From assembly GCF_010894455.1 (NCBI RefSeq), contig NZ_JAAIXY010000011.1, positions 62,001-126,000 of the forward strand: a stretch of 64,000 nucleotides of DNA, in the 5' to 3' direction. Below are positions 41,401-43,728 of this stretch, in pieces. This DNA comes from Myxococcus eversor (lineage in GTDB: Bacteria; Myxococcota; Myxococcia; Myxococcales; Myxococcaceae). Below the pieces are notes generated by a model, which was not told the origin of the DNA, ran no database searches, and saw nothing but the letters and a program-made list of their open reading frames with translations. The first letter of the stretch is position 1, and each line of letters opens with the position of its first letter. The translations under genes and the position numbers were made by a program.

Positions 41401-43585
41401 CGTCCAGGACATGACGGGGATGGAAGGATGCACGCCGGTGACTGGCGCGGTGACGTGCCGGTTCTCTTCGGCAAGCTATGAACTCACGACGGGGCCGCTA
41501 TCGAGAGACGCGAAGGTCTTCATTCCCCAGATGCCCTTCAACCAGGGGATCAGGATTCGCTCCGCGAAGCTGGGGATTGGGGCCTTGTGTGTTCCGTCTT
41601 CGGAGGCGTTCACGTGCGCCCGTGGCACGTGCCAGTCCGAGGGCACGCCGGAATCGCCGGAGTATCGCTGCCAGAGCAGGCAGTGCGATGACGGGGTGAA
41701 CAATGGGGATGGAGATGACGTCGCGGACTATCCGAACGACCCGGGCTGTGACTCACCGGAAGATGATGATGAGACAGACGTGGGGCCTCTGCCCGAGTGC
41801 TCCGACGATGTGGACAACGATGGGGACGGGCGCAAGGACTGGCCCGAGGATCCCGGCTGCGGAAGCGCCGCGGGTGAGTCCGAGAATGGGGCGGGAGAGA
41901 CCTGTTCCGAGCCGATTGACCTGATGACAGCCATGGAGGAGAGCACGACTCAGGCCGTGCTCACGTTCGACTTCGGAGTGGCCTCGGACGATGAGTCGTT
42001 GGTTTGTTCGTCGCCAGGTGTTGCGCTGGGGGACCGCGTCATTGGCATCCTCATGCCTGGACCGGGCTCCATTACCCTCTCGGGCGATGCGCAGGTCCTC
42101 GGATTGTCATTGCGGAGCGCTTGCGCCAACTCGACTCGGGACGCGTCATGTCAGGCGCGGCAGGCTGGCGAGACCCGCGCTGTCTCCACGGGCTTGTGGG
42201 TGGACCAGCGGGGGCCGATCTACGCCGTGGTCGAGGGCGCGGGGGTGGGCCAGGTTGAGATCAGCGGATTCCTGGACACGGATGCCACCTGCGATCCTTC
42301 TCAGCCGTGGTTTCCGTGTCGCGAAGGGCAGGGGTGTTTTCCTCAGGTGGACCCGGGTGGAGCGGTGTCCTCGTCGGAGTTCCAGTGTCGATCGCCCCGA
42401 TGCGGCAATGGTGAAGATGACGATGGGGACGGACAGTCCGACTTCCCCAATGACCCAGGATGCGTGGACCCGTCTGACGACGACGAGACGGATCCCGTTC
42501 CGGCGCCGGCCTGTGGTGACGCGTTGGACAACGAGCCCGAGGGATTCAAGGACGGCCAGATCGACTTTGGTCAGTCGTGGGACCCGACGGTGGATCCGTC
42601 GTGCATGAGCGCGGCGGATGACGACGAGTTCTACTGCGGCGAGGTGCTCACCACCGCGAACCTGCCCCTGTCCTCGCTGGTCATTCAGGGACGACTGCTC
42701 GAGTCAGGCAAGTACGTGAGCACCTGCGTGTCGAGGTCCGTCGCACATGCCAACGCCTATGACTTCATTGCTCCCATGCCGGGGGCCTACCGGTTCCGGG
42801 TTGAAAGCGCTGCCACTGCATACCTTTCCCTCCGGAGAGGAACGTGCAGAGGGGAGGGCTTCGCGTCGTGTCAGTCCACGGCGGAAGGTGGATCCGCCGA
42901 GTATGTGGTATCCCTCGCCGCTCACGAACATGTCGTGGTCGTCATCGATAGCAGGGAGGCCGCTGACTTTGCATTGAGGGTCGACATGCCCTTCCAGTGC
43001 GGCAATGGGGTTGATGATGACGCCGACGGACTCATCGACTACCCCCATGAGCCAGGGTGTGAGTCCCCAATGGACGCGGATGAGGAGGACCCTTCCGTGC
43101 CGCCGACATGTTCCGATGCCGTCGACAATGATGGGGATGGGCGTGTCGACTACCCCGCCGATCCAGAATGTGTGTCGGCGTCGGGGATGACGGAGCGTGC
43201 GAACTGCCAGGGGATCGAAGGCACCGTGCTGACCGATCCGTTGCCGATCTGGACGACGGCGAACACGTCGGGTGTGAGTCGCATCGACCACGACGCCTGT
43301 GGGTTTGGATCGACGGGCCCGGAGAAGGTGTATTTCTGGGTGGCGCCTGAGGCGGGCACGTACCGGATTGATACGGCGGGCTCCAGCATCGGGACCGTGC
43401 TCGCGGTCTACCCAGCGTCATGCCGTCCTGAACAGGCCAAGGTGTGTGACGGGACTCCGGCGAACAGCGACTACCCGACGCGGGTCGAGGTTGAGCTGTC
43501 GGAGGGTGAAGCCATCAACATCGTCGTGGATGGCCTGTCCTCGGAGGACGTGGGCAGCATCCGCCTCAGCGTTCGTCGCCTGTGA
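11441..43585 (+). CDS. Giant secreted multidomain protein (10,714 aa): Ig-like, LVIVD propeller, IPT/TIG and Asp-rich motifs
   Basis: One uninterrupted frame of 10,714 codons. Residues 1-26 form a signal peptide (hydrophobic VFVVMCLGVALTASA, cut before Gln27). Approximate layout by residue: two Big_2-like Ig domains (260-443); about 20 Ig/cadherin-like repeats with the pattern P-x-V-x(4)-P, A-x-D-(D/N), V-x-F-x-V-(D/N)-G (447-2935); seven tandem units of LVIVD propeller, SbsA-type Ig and two IPT/TIG domains (2941-7428); one more SbsA-type Ig and four Ig repeats (7440-7950); a propeller-like block (7950-8330); Ig (8330-8725); a propeller-like block (8730-9310); Ig (9310-9915). The C-terminus has beta-sandwich domains interleaved with six Asp-rich motifs of the type DNDGDG...DYPADPGC. 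There is no LPxTG, MYXO-CTERM or terminal membrane helix, so it is probably exported or held non-covalently. The likely role is as an adhesin, surface fibre or scaffold, perhaps partnering the upstream Rhs protein; this is inferred. I see no enzyme domain. Confidence 0.9.
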   Translation: MSWFGWNGVRAVFVVMCLGVALTASAQSPVVTGAYPVAPLRPGASSVEIGFDIEHQVSQVLVSVEGASATHGAFVTLSNLRIDRDFAGALPFHVLVPLKAPFPEDGALKVTAIPVGPDSIPGAAFTTTYDAKASPPGFGTTPVTVRTDSTAGGIMLEVAYTGQVASAELSMMGASSLVLRTAFGDLSEAEAQAFVTSRRLMGRPRASAPGRIQFFVPTVDGKVPPDGVVIADVALQDPFGRTVHTSAVEFTNSASFDPLVSISVQPDSLLMDQVGRREQLKVFGNFAVAGDVDLSGGRHGVLYSSSNPAVVAVTQTGEVIALGQGDATLKVTYAERTADVPVIVTDPSRIVETRIAPSTVTLARVGATLQLKLEGLLDDPVSGRVIDLSPSTLNTVWSSSNSATVSVSADGKLTSRGVGSVTITATHTTAEDVVWTEEARVEALDGDPQVHLAGPTSIAAGANFEVRATASDDVSIKHVTFLLNGVPTAEDDSAPYTLSIQAPPVAGSILRLAAIAVDSSGKSSSQSTLDVKVIPPDGPSAMNVVYELPASGASLIEGVPHTLRVTSGDWTSGSLAALDFQAVRFTVDGAPVGVAQTPRVELRPVPNTKPQQIAAVPLWEVHYIPPPGTQGTSAAIQAVAVDRHGATAAGASLLVRIVGNAPPLVTRRSPQGDTVEVTENVPLSVEGTVSDDALFFSVQVALLVDGNAVATTRLDQGGQGGTARGAQDFKLSWTPPSGRAGKRSRVEIQAIDHAGLERRVGFEAVIKADGPPSISILTPVENASFMGGTSIVLTAAATDDSGEPPQVTWKVNGQAVGQSSTPPYRTLYTTPVITENSPPSASSLEVAAVARDAQGHVQESGAIRVSLIKDSSPPTVSILTPSHHSQAPNSQGLLVTVAGVDNVDVVKVEVFLDDEQTAFFTDVSPGKNAGVAGSFISYVVIPREKFFQGQLAKDQLELTARVVDAANNRKEASHTVFLKADRAPTLEFVSPGNATTVTAATRIPIVLHAEDDVAVSRVDLFEMRGGTAHSIGSATLPPYRFDLLLPTTPGPFTLKAKAFDSAGVENAGDVTLTLNVAADDEPPMVAFRSPSEGSKVFAGASRGVDIVVVATDNVRVQHALLYLRDPTAPKGSTAPELLVGSGPVSGTQDGLYQVFKWKLDVPAAYADKMLSLRAVAVDDGNRRAERTLVLQAVQNTAPIVSLMTPAPRSPVKEGQDVTVTFTVADDEGVASVAPRSGGVTLEPFIGPIDASVQQKLVVRAPIVNASAPASERSVGVAVRDVSPVPQVGQADVSLDIIDDVEHPTALLMAPIPTASDKVIQVPSNGSLGMRVEVSDDVRVSRVAVFLDCPETSPGNPQPSCPELLPQDPGQPFLSATQEDFEEVRAPNPQGPGDILVSRRYVGTYSGTVSFRPPADDRFKPAPVRHVLFARAYDPAGNFTNTSKVEFEIVPVEDKLPPVVRVSLDGVPNAQSCVSGAKVKLDVRASDDSAVQSLSVRFDGGAPIAGLLQTPSTLPATSVSLTGDFTLPVLTGSESRTVSFEATAVDTKDRRTVSAYSCLLVPDSAPVVRWVAPTSGDLVEEQRYSGSLELQDDVGLQAAWLVASTSDVGSVAATHFALRAPALDGTESAPFNATDFAFSRATLSFGVHPLPGETSAFTVAGEEGALRVTPQVAVGNDGAHGVLKLKVAGATQGAQARVTYHLRPKENLPVEDRPALEAFKANFPSGDLTQPRIVALSPNADTSVDIGFPARVVDVEQVRVELLRAGGETHPMLVSGLAVRYQSGQPYQVRAIAAGQQVAVDPLLVDLKPGALTSRQVDFRIPESWTSSDVRLTTLAVDSRGATVRDTRGLPVVPDAVAPQVSILGMGEGAAVVAGQPHAVRVRVSDNASLARVRLLVDGVPQGEQLLVGTSQELSFPVTREALGAVELYAQVWDRVGNPSISQPSYLQVVQDGAPVVQLDRLEALGETVSRTELEGGFVSLLQGQTATLYFTVKDDVGLKSVTTVFGSEAPRTQTFVPAVGSSPLSVSLTPPMGPEGLPTVLTVTVKDTADHEQSARLVVESRRPRAPELAFLEPAVDASLVEGSIQLRLGALSADDTRVTGVEFFVNGKPVLQLEERHGVSVPTFFNDEGDPVASDVTVREALANLRVVPEEIARYRIFRGLLSLPAGFVRLDPNRSESFVQIRVEARDLEGNRSSMERRVRIVSDSRLPIASVLRPSLGRDVIEGTPVLVQVQAHDNAFVDRVEIYAGPSAEALELVHVAGGFPPENALPGSAFDVYSPVVTFQHSVPELARLGGLDNVPYFIATRARDVSGNYGEMEYQQIDVVRDREPALSILSPADGTRAVAMNLLPVVMSAEDDVGVTSVSLHLDGAALPVATLTQPPFNFLVPVPQTEGGTLRLQGRAKDSFGHDVVSQTVILTVAKDQPPTVAIAQPGNESIVYEGRDVSVLVAAQDDVEVRGVEVTVEGGLNGPLHFVSTTRPYVFRIPLPHGSRGHRLTLNAKARDSANQTTQAQPVSVTVQPDTTPPTVKWSSPANGSAIREGLRLDVEARADDNVGLASVTFAAQVGDSPPVEVARFAAPPYRFSYSVPKALVPASGAAVPVSFTAKAVDLSNLSATATVTVSVVDDEAPSVTLVAPSKPVVVRQPATFHADARDWVALSHVTFLVGPAPDQLVEVGRLFVAPYDYVFVAEASQVGQRLWMAARAVDSAGQSTLSEVVDFTVREDQRPTVELTRPEANSVVFAGARVRMEANAADADSGIASVSFFVDGRKVATATSAAGIPGRPGAYVGSFVAPLGSGSRTFDVQAVAVDKAGQETASAVRKVGTIPDTVAPEVELVDPPHLDIVTEGEPLLMSAFAEDNAGIDRVSFTATRDLPGGGSVTEELGSTAMPVLASSGRTHYRYSWLLPTPMAGQQRTLQARASDLSGNSGVSQVVRLEGGMRPARPPYQPFGIAGESMRLSALAFDGNTVGVVGITGAPWGAPVSQGVEFFQVSAAAQEPIAGLVAHALDGVPVASAFHEQLALVSVRHTARDGAGALVLFDIREVGNIKREGSIDLTGPEVGGVAAAGKLGFVANGAAGVVVVDLASPAYPQRLTTLAVTGGARDVAVVGDRLLVAAGTGGLRIHDLTDPELGELGFVPLPGSAETVTAEGTRVFVGCQGASAALAVVELRGTPRVLSLLSHASARADLLATGQRSVAALGNLSVSTVQYVDAEARPVKGLLTTSMVDDEGVATKLVHANVPAAQDVLLTSKGPMTLFGHAGIAEFTVPRLLVTDVTPSDGEEQVALGGEPLELSIGFSQPVDPLTVTSARVALRKGLLNSAPVDVTVRVSESDDHRIELVLPQNTMLEPDTQYSITVEAGLRSQPPFNQALEKRFMARFRTGTATGAAPRVSGVVPRAGAVDGGTLVKISGEHFVTGARVYFSGVEAMDVIVDGGGAFVMARTPRHVEGPARVTVINPDGLAGSLLGGFVYMDILQVNLASPSSGPLVGGQAVELSGAGFQFGAEVYFRGLSSDAPQGIKSTVATVLSPGRMRVMTPPGSFGPADVIVINPDGQRAVAQSAYLYSNLATTKRIARYTPVVDGPEGRPADRLPQGRPGRVVLADNRAYLLSDASIAKESKDITEVLKGSTLGALSVVDFAVPASASVMGGASFPPPYKPQALTVRGSVAYVAAEAEELPYVDMVGEGGASLLVVDVSLPAQPRLVSALPFEGKALEVAVVDDLALVAAGEGGLAVFSVVDPLRPSLLGALRSFLMKGAVRPVSIQSVKVMGRYGVLDASSDNARATLVVDLARPGFPVVGEAPALGEVALFEGTGLSAVNGEASLASLVPPTLPRKVSSVAALVETRFSMSALGPHLGVSAGGSVVQLTASSEPLEPLPVDAVDLWPATALGGIAMDRGVVVASLSEVYSPPNQVAPNDGLAIIEVPFPMIVSTQPRAHETGVPRTINVVLDLNMPVATPGRLDVRLVKLNGSVEGEWVTATVTLPQERPDRIVITPANLLETGMRYRVVVTGLKGAQVGSLMPGRFVMEFEASDETVSRQPVVAALSPREGPVAGGTLVTLSGASFESGLEVRFGGVPAVVESVSPTELKVRTPAALAAGAVALEVRNPSGGTLIRTGAFIYMQPLELLSLSPGRGPSSGGSKVVLTGRGFTTTGLMQVLFDGTPALRVRTLGMERIEAFTPNGLRGAVDVTVVHPNGARDTLQEAYVFDQPTDSSVAFKGGIRDMVAIGDHVYMVGAEGLRIVDLSGLYRLGRLAGTPIPPERRNELIDEDGDRVDDRIVGAWSYAGGELLSLSYTSEWNDRLFVGAGVFSEQGTYVKGQVIELDISRPAEPQEVTVTSSGAGGVFGLDARGDRLLAAAGSAGLRGFDITHRPFLMNVLPSPLGSEGSGPEVSALAAEDGLAVVGSGRWTPGHRFTGGRLHTVRVDRAPTHQDFLALDVQRVRLRPDHWAVVAAGNEGLVLVDVSQPGDIHRGPSLGTDVLKGFASDVRLVGELAYVAVGAAGVAVVDLSDVLNPRLSHHVAGASGGSAERVAVAGGRVVSARDRGAHGWSLEFGPAAELTLVSASVKAGEIVPRDLSSLLLTFSSTVAAQSARAAVSLTVNGEEWLRTASPLVDLEAGSEAEPVSTVLIRLRPESRLPQGASLRLSVSTALLTPDARHLLSPFEVSFAAASAHGLRPVLGQVVPRVASTEGDAFVQILGENFAEKTTVLIGGVPAEVQLSLPHDPTRLVVNVPPGLPGLADVVVLNGELDSQGQLVPGSGSGLWDRRAGAFLYKAPLYLAKATPRFLNPKGNSQMRITGDGFLPAWAYGALGAPRVFVGGLESASVSVVSTTELSVTAPPGSFDSLERYAKIKVVSSLPRNSGEGTSAVWDEEHALDQAVTYGLERGGVVDPLPPPPTPGEVAVNSFMPKSLAVASDNPLMLYASAGASVGGNRLRTEYSGVYNPSGHFLDAFVVGSFDVQRAGAPMASLEARAEPDTSRVDVLQAILTGYLPAETPWPELDLTPDSLDVATRGGQVLVANGASGLAVTRSTGTAMEVLGRASFGTWGEPQLATRLLPTQVGGWVAFNGMTPNPPPGAGQCILSEPAVGTSGVLRLMDTRYPADPLLVGSIPLQDEPYGMAVGAGRLYVVTGNHEGVHYCANPQGTFPPPPEYSLGGGARGGQRTTYHSEGAAPRGALEIYASAHPGAARVKRLEYPATFTDVVVVGDTAIVAAAELGVLFFDVSEPASAVELTALRIPFDEELSNTPGEPQRLRLLGDMLFVASNRGGVVLVDVANPRAPQLISGGNTEVAFDTAVAGDRLVLAGGDRLTELVVPFSFITDVVPSRGSIIPPDGPELLVRINRPIHAPSVHPGTVQLVGTDGLPAVGADGQPVGVTLTVENDLDTRLHGVKVRVQGTLKPETSYVLRLTTGVTDQSGGRLLLPFAATFQTGKANSRRPLVADLEPRSLPRATGGGLTLLGTGFTGTERVIFTGSGQEPRVVDCSVGGCVVAGEGTTLTLTAPGAERSGAVEVKVVHPGGPSSELHSALFYLETASEAQATLSPDHGPVAGGTRVTMVLDRDALMPGMTVRVAGAPAVDVDVVDLRTVRFTVPRANEAGLATVKLVDAAQGQAGADGWPLATFAYDMPFRMNLDLPGYPPKQVSELKRVSDTLFVGVSGPSHSVGLDIFDMTLEERPLRLGGVATEQAVLGLDVSGNLAVLAEGAGISVVDVSELKRPYFVGRATTGGLATGVRIEGTLAYVSVTQPGAASGQIQVFDLATPQPVFLRAAPLYPEDGLALDLGVDRFYVLTSNIRDGVANGLRLGVYDREGARKGGVVIDAGLPLDALLRARIAVRSGRAYVSVGTRLYVFDVSPQHEAEPVKLQATALVAEGTGLTWYGGSLLVATRDANETIVEVSPTELLAVGHFPAQGAVAAVDSRIHIDFNMHVDESSLQAASFVVKAFSGAHPAPTGRTVSGESEVIFSGTRGSYLLFTPDSSFAPGERIEVSLAAHGIKSLLLESGVTRSLASPVAFGFQVDSGGRPQPVISKVVPASGLLTETTTVRIEGTGFGGTGRVVSIGGKPITGAGNVVWTAGALEALTVKVPPASVAGPAAVQVGYPEGAVATRLGGFVYREPLTLGAPTPDHAGQSGGVEVAFTGRGFMPGMGILFGDSPSLDVRVHSSVRVTAVAPPHAAGLVEVRAQLQTPTHSGGTQSHSAVSPRPFLYGAGAVARLETPPLRHVVVDRGVVYASIGGEVEVTGPQGVAVAGGGERAQAQGGLFIADPSEPTAVRQVARLMFSDSSRSGAYQLVKAGSLLYVAAGTGGLKVVDVTRPSTPSLRYTLAGTGTTVGVAVGGEMLFAADSSGVRAYRTTEAEQPRLTQQRLIPGGVTALALHGDYLLAAAEGADGARLLVLDARRGDLAKVSELPLLGPASHITTEGARAFVSLGEKARVAIVDLSTPARPSMAGALLLEDVMNSGRVSAEQTRVAAGIAYVAAGGGKVQRFRVPLAGSPTKLSHALVHGDASTLAMMDRHLLVGTLVLDKAGRAVELPIQPPEDGSGALAGTIASVKLDHIELRGTIPSEGEVVPVGISPTVLLSELPSAATLSEVRLETLGGQPVAGTVEARSDEGGARAVFDPATNLQVAAHYVLKVGSGLADVQGGVLGTDAEVRFQTASQASVERPTLAEVTPGYGLTSGGETVDLFGTGFKEGCKVRIGGQLAGATAAGSCVVSDAGTRITVTAPPGVVGAASVEVVNLDGLGVSRLGAYRYLVAPRISSVVPSFAETMSREQIRIHGEGFYAGSRVTFSGIPARATSVDVSGTLTATLPDGIVGPVDVRVETPTAGGSVSSQLLGGFTFTLARREEMEGGGPASALVGGTLLQARAGELVAVDLSTSGNKLELGRVPGVSGATALVVAGSHAVLLGEREVVRYALGSCGSGPGVGCSPVEVDRVPLVAGQSLSSVAATPDATTVAVSGGSELVVLTMLRDAGQARDRLMVVAQHSVAPARIAGLGVVGSSLVLLLEEQQVSRLELRSLDDGALHLLSEVQGLPGTAHDLVVDGSRVAVATGASAHLLEVMDPTAPRRLGSWTAQGGVGTQPRSLALAGPWLLAVGTERASWVDTTASAPFVERTFFLHAASTSPKALLGDGLALVSQSSGTQLFDTLPYPTVWRTSPRPGEELPLGAPVTVSFASELPLTVASGSTLEILEGETVVPASSVSRSGSTLRFLPQGELTPGRVYAARVGLKPTSFMGGNLRGTWNFELRSGALAPGVSVSELVPAQGPVAGGTVVTLSGAGFAPGTQVFFGATLATDDPTHEASSSELRVLTPPTAHAGPVRVRVVSGAGTADVPGGFVYTAPFAVSEVVPSKVDFGGQWVSLLGTGFTRGLEVRFTEHGARARLMNFATGRVDVLVPPGGEGWVPLFLSQSGASLTLTQSLHRGDLRPPTQQPTYAPAGAVASDEKVFSATFDEPVRLGTGMDAPTTAVLTDLATGLAMPGTVSVSGAMVVFTRPPGAADLPSVRTYRLTLSNIYDLAGNQRPAPAPHDFVAEDTVDPTVSLAFAGRNEPVGNAMLGVGTEYAFVVKATDDSNHLAKVELLVDGVPLSVSNAATHEFRHVWRAVPPGGTSSLLARVTDGGGNVGTLSATVNLTSDRLPSVRFTQPGQASVSLKEGASLALQVSADDAEELRAIELSLDGVPLRRITIAAKTQEILEETLSLTLAGDVSELHELVAVAVDSRGQTSPPTLLQVMVERDVTRPTVSWRMPSQGARMTSGAAMDLRVAVADDTRVVTTVFQQRVGAGMLKELASFQGLPEPLRWVAPTVHEDTQVKLRVVARDGRGNEGEALLDVTVVPAAPGAAKPYVSLLEPTRDRGDLIEGRTVEVVVDVVSPAGVASVTLGVDTQRVTLTHAPWRHVFKLPLLVGEQPYRIPVHASATDVNGLQSEPLAQFFWLVSDWELPTPELLVSTRPEGPVWLGGSTLRVDDTEAALTSTASLRVAGASILATQEGAFRLPLGEEAAPVIATVGALETGSQRFAATKQGTLAVFARGAESVKPEVGAPVVGVAARSDVWAVLRDDLAGESVVELRARGSFEVLGTRKLKGRAIGLAFVEDRLAVVLERVGSGVLELLSLPDLVTTTVSLRRPPTAVASSRGAWLLVGTDEGLEVRTAAGALMGRLSGGPVKALAANAERGWVLETGRLKSVDLSVPHAPKARLSESIEGASFVAAVAPDRACVVGVRTGAGFVRCYEDADGALARLGATDARFEVPAQSASVLGPWLVLGTAQGLLVHDARSEPRAAMDYPFSVGEFPALEGMAAAGAADLYAANARGVSRLPLGRGPGVPAVSLVAPETGVKGARVALAATVNDGVDAFQSYVAELKVNGRTVEVLDGQVPDSVDLPLTGATARLELWVHDQAGNSVKAEDTVNLTEPTSGPEFISLQARPSVLEGARLEVVPVFVDPARVKFVTVELRDGATVLDSVTVSAPSLKAVLSVPVLGITEEYGRAVTLEAVASDGTRQAISAPVVVRILPNSLPSGRPFSLQAVSAQVVEGQALSVSAHFPGEVPPGFPYTLSFSVGLTEEAAVEQRVLVSPEAFTMLRMPWLPEGVTSAPMRIIAWLIDDEGRESVAWTQVTVAADSASPSITRFDVEPTGSVVAAGSTVAATLEVSDDSRNVAELGLRVRLGETVVATGGGSVSYAVPARTPAGTVLRIEAWATDARGHLKEVFQQREVTAPVVGPEAIVYGGLFAGARDVTVLGDVVAVATGKGVSLGRLVHSGTNASVTPLGTVRVEGTPRELAVLGQHVLVAVEQGTVFALDVSRPELPRVVGWSDTNDVTSLKAASRAFAVRGDARLFELDLSSPEVPSFVHYVNRPAMAGAAPLLAVTGERMFHASGSWLQATQVSVTPPADYVAALAAQFAGRPLVVDVEGSTVVVGTDVGVHVAALETSSLTAQGSVMLGVGARALAVSQGRAYVVGTDGILRVVDVREPHAPRVVGREPLAAHALRVSGGLLLAATDSGLVLKSLVNVADVATAATPGAWATTDAVVGLTPARRGVIVAAGLDGASLVDVGLPYRPARQQAVSSRTAVRQVEQLGTDTFLLNASALSVLTQRTSDGLYFADSSRDSRLATLGVVDRFHVRPGRLWSVGAGIVSTAALPGVLTVKQLDLQGSVLDVAGDERRAVVARGAAGLTVVEVDRTGELFRRASLTTEAIHAVALDGDLMLAGGTTGFRVYTLNSAGGLVSRGAAGTQSPIRRLRMTGRLAVVTTEQDVQLWDVEPVSPVLLARHAAPDARDAVVAGESVVVAQGHDGLRVFAAPAILPAPIAEWVRPVEPLVTAPGELVTFEARTSGAKVDDAELLVNGQHWARIEPGVSSTGQWRVPSSSAQGTEWTLQVRARGVGGMTGVSERRVVRAGVSPSEEPLAMAIERPWDDTPYRSGEPIRVSTRIWGGHPPYTVSASVNDLVLGLLTPVPGSGGRYEGSMRMPPQLQGGATLHIDVLDSSGQSLRQSRFIQAERTTGVPGELQGVPERLFVAPVKNRIHLSAVDDGPNVLRLYVDGVVVASNYHQWGGSPNELDCELEIPTKLPGDTVWLRVVVEDTLGQKLDTGELRYVLNPLVAIPTIDVFDAQSGIMEGTATSIHVEASDVDGDLERVSVWAIYGATYIDRVRIEGGSAPAHIMEVQGDVLDASFTVPLLSDPRMADQDELVLMAVGTDLSGHEVRRYIQIFVQEDRPPDIYVDPKGWSLPLAAGYPVEIVAYADDLSGIAGMTMVATLPDGTSTGGTVTCPSPTSCVGTVGPLVLTQGELVVSVLATDVGGRIATETRSYSVGVNAPPRLEARPWPSYGVVGRPMRVDATAFDERALGSMNILANGVSFAGTGAQEVSPGGLFLTGSYTPATAGAVSFAATATDSLGLVGTSPSVELPVFPTGAGESCGRAVVMPMGSYFYPTGVQVNPSFTNPCTGAPFFGTGSWHSLPFDGPVETLVLESTNRLPTLFVQDMTGMEGCTPVTGAVTCRFSSASYELTTGPLSRDAKVFIPQMPFNQGIRIRSAKLGIGALCVPSSEAFTCARGTCQSEGTPESPEYRCQSRQCDDGVNNGDGDDVADYPNDPGCDSPEDDDETDVGPLPECSDDVDNDGDGRKDWPEDPGCGSAAGESENGAGETCSEPIDLMTAMEESTTQAVLTFDFGVASDDESLVCSSPGVALGDRVIGILMPGPGSITLSGDAQVLGLSLRSACANSTRDASCQARQAGETRAVSTGLWVDQRGPIYAVVEGAGVGQVEISGFLDTDATCDPSQPWFPCREGQGCFPQVDPGGAVSSSEFQCRSPRCGNGEDDDGDGQSDFPNDPGCVDPSDDDETDPVPAPACGDALDNEPEGFKDGQIDFGQSWDPTVDPSCMSAADDDEFYCGEVLTTANLPLSSLVIQGRLLESGKYVSTCVSRSVAHANAYDFIAPMPGAYRFRVESAATAYLSLRRGTCRGEGFASCQSTAEGGSAEYVVSLAAHEHVVVVIDSREAADFALRVDMPFQCGNGVDDDADGLIDYPHEPGCESPMDADEEDPSVPPTCSDAVDNDGDGRVDYPADPECVSASGMTERANCQGIEGTVLTDPLPIWTTANTSGVSRIDHDACGFGSTGPEKVYFWVAPEAGTYRIDTAGSSIGTVLAVYPASCRPEQAKVCDGTPANSDYPTRVEVELSEGEAINIVVDGLSSEDVGSIRLSVRRL
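12780..20262 (+). repeat. Array of about 20 bacterial Ig/cadherin-like repeats within the giant protein
   Basis: Repeats of roughly 100-130 residues, each opening with a Pro-x-Val strand, a (S/T)P turn and an acidic A-x-D-(D/N) loop, followed by a strand ending in (V/L)-(D/N)-G. Examples are PTVAIAQPGNESIVYEG, PTVKWSSPANGSAIREG and PTVELTRPEANSVVFAG. They resemble Big_9/cadherin-like bacterial Ig domains; the acidic loops may bind calcium. The copies are well diverged, so this is a protein-level rather than a DNA-level repeat. Confidence 0.75.
20263..33725 (+). repeat. Seven-fold super-repeat: LVIVD propeller, SbsA-like Ig, two IPT/TIG domains
   Basis: Seven consecutive units of about 1.7-2.25 kb, starting near 20263, 22147, 24081, 26101, 28336, 30080 and 31990. 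Each unit begins with LVIVD-like blades (GVVVVDLASPAYPQ, GLAVFSVVDPLRPS, GVAVVDLSDVLNPR). Next comes an SbsA-type Ig (P-x(2)-G-x-V near its start, G-T-Y/T-x-Y-x-(L/V) near its end). Two IPT/TIG domains follow (G-P-x-x-G-G-T-x-V-x-(L/I)-x-G-x-x-F). The order is kept in all seven units, implying growth by unit duplication followed by divergence. Confidence 0.75.
41681..43190 (+). repeat. Three pairs of Asp-rich DNDGDG/DPGC motifs at the C-terminus of the giant protein
   Basis: Pairs occur at about 41681-41880, 42400-42630 and 43000-43190, separated by beta-sandwich domains. Typical members read CSDDVDNDGDGRKDWPEDPG and CGNGEDDDGDGQSDFPNDPG. The Asp spacing resembles EF-hand or thrombospondin type 3 calcium loops, and the flanking Cys residues may pair. 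One member is divergent (LDNEPEGFKDGQIDFG). Confidence 0.7.
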
Positions 43586-43728
43586 AGTCGACGGGGTTAC
43601 CGGTGGCCCTGAAGCAGTCTGAGAGAGACGGCGCGCCGCCGAGCAGCGGTGCCCTTCACTCTGCCGCCCCCGATCGAGGACTCCAGGTGTGACATCAGAA
43701 GGAATGGGTCCGCCCCGAAGCGCCGCGC

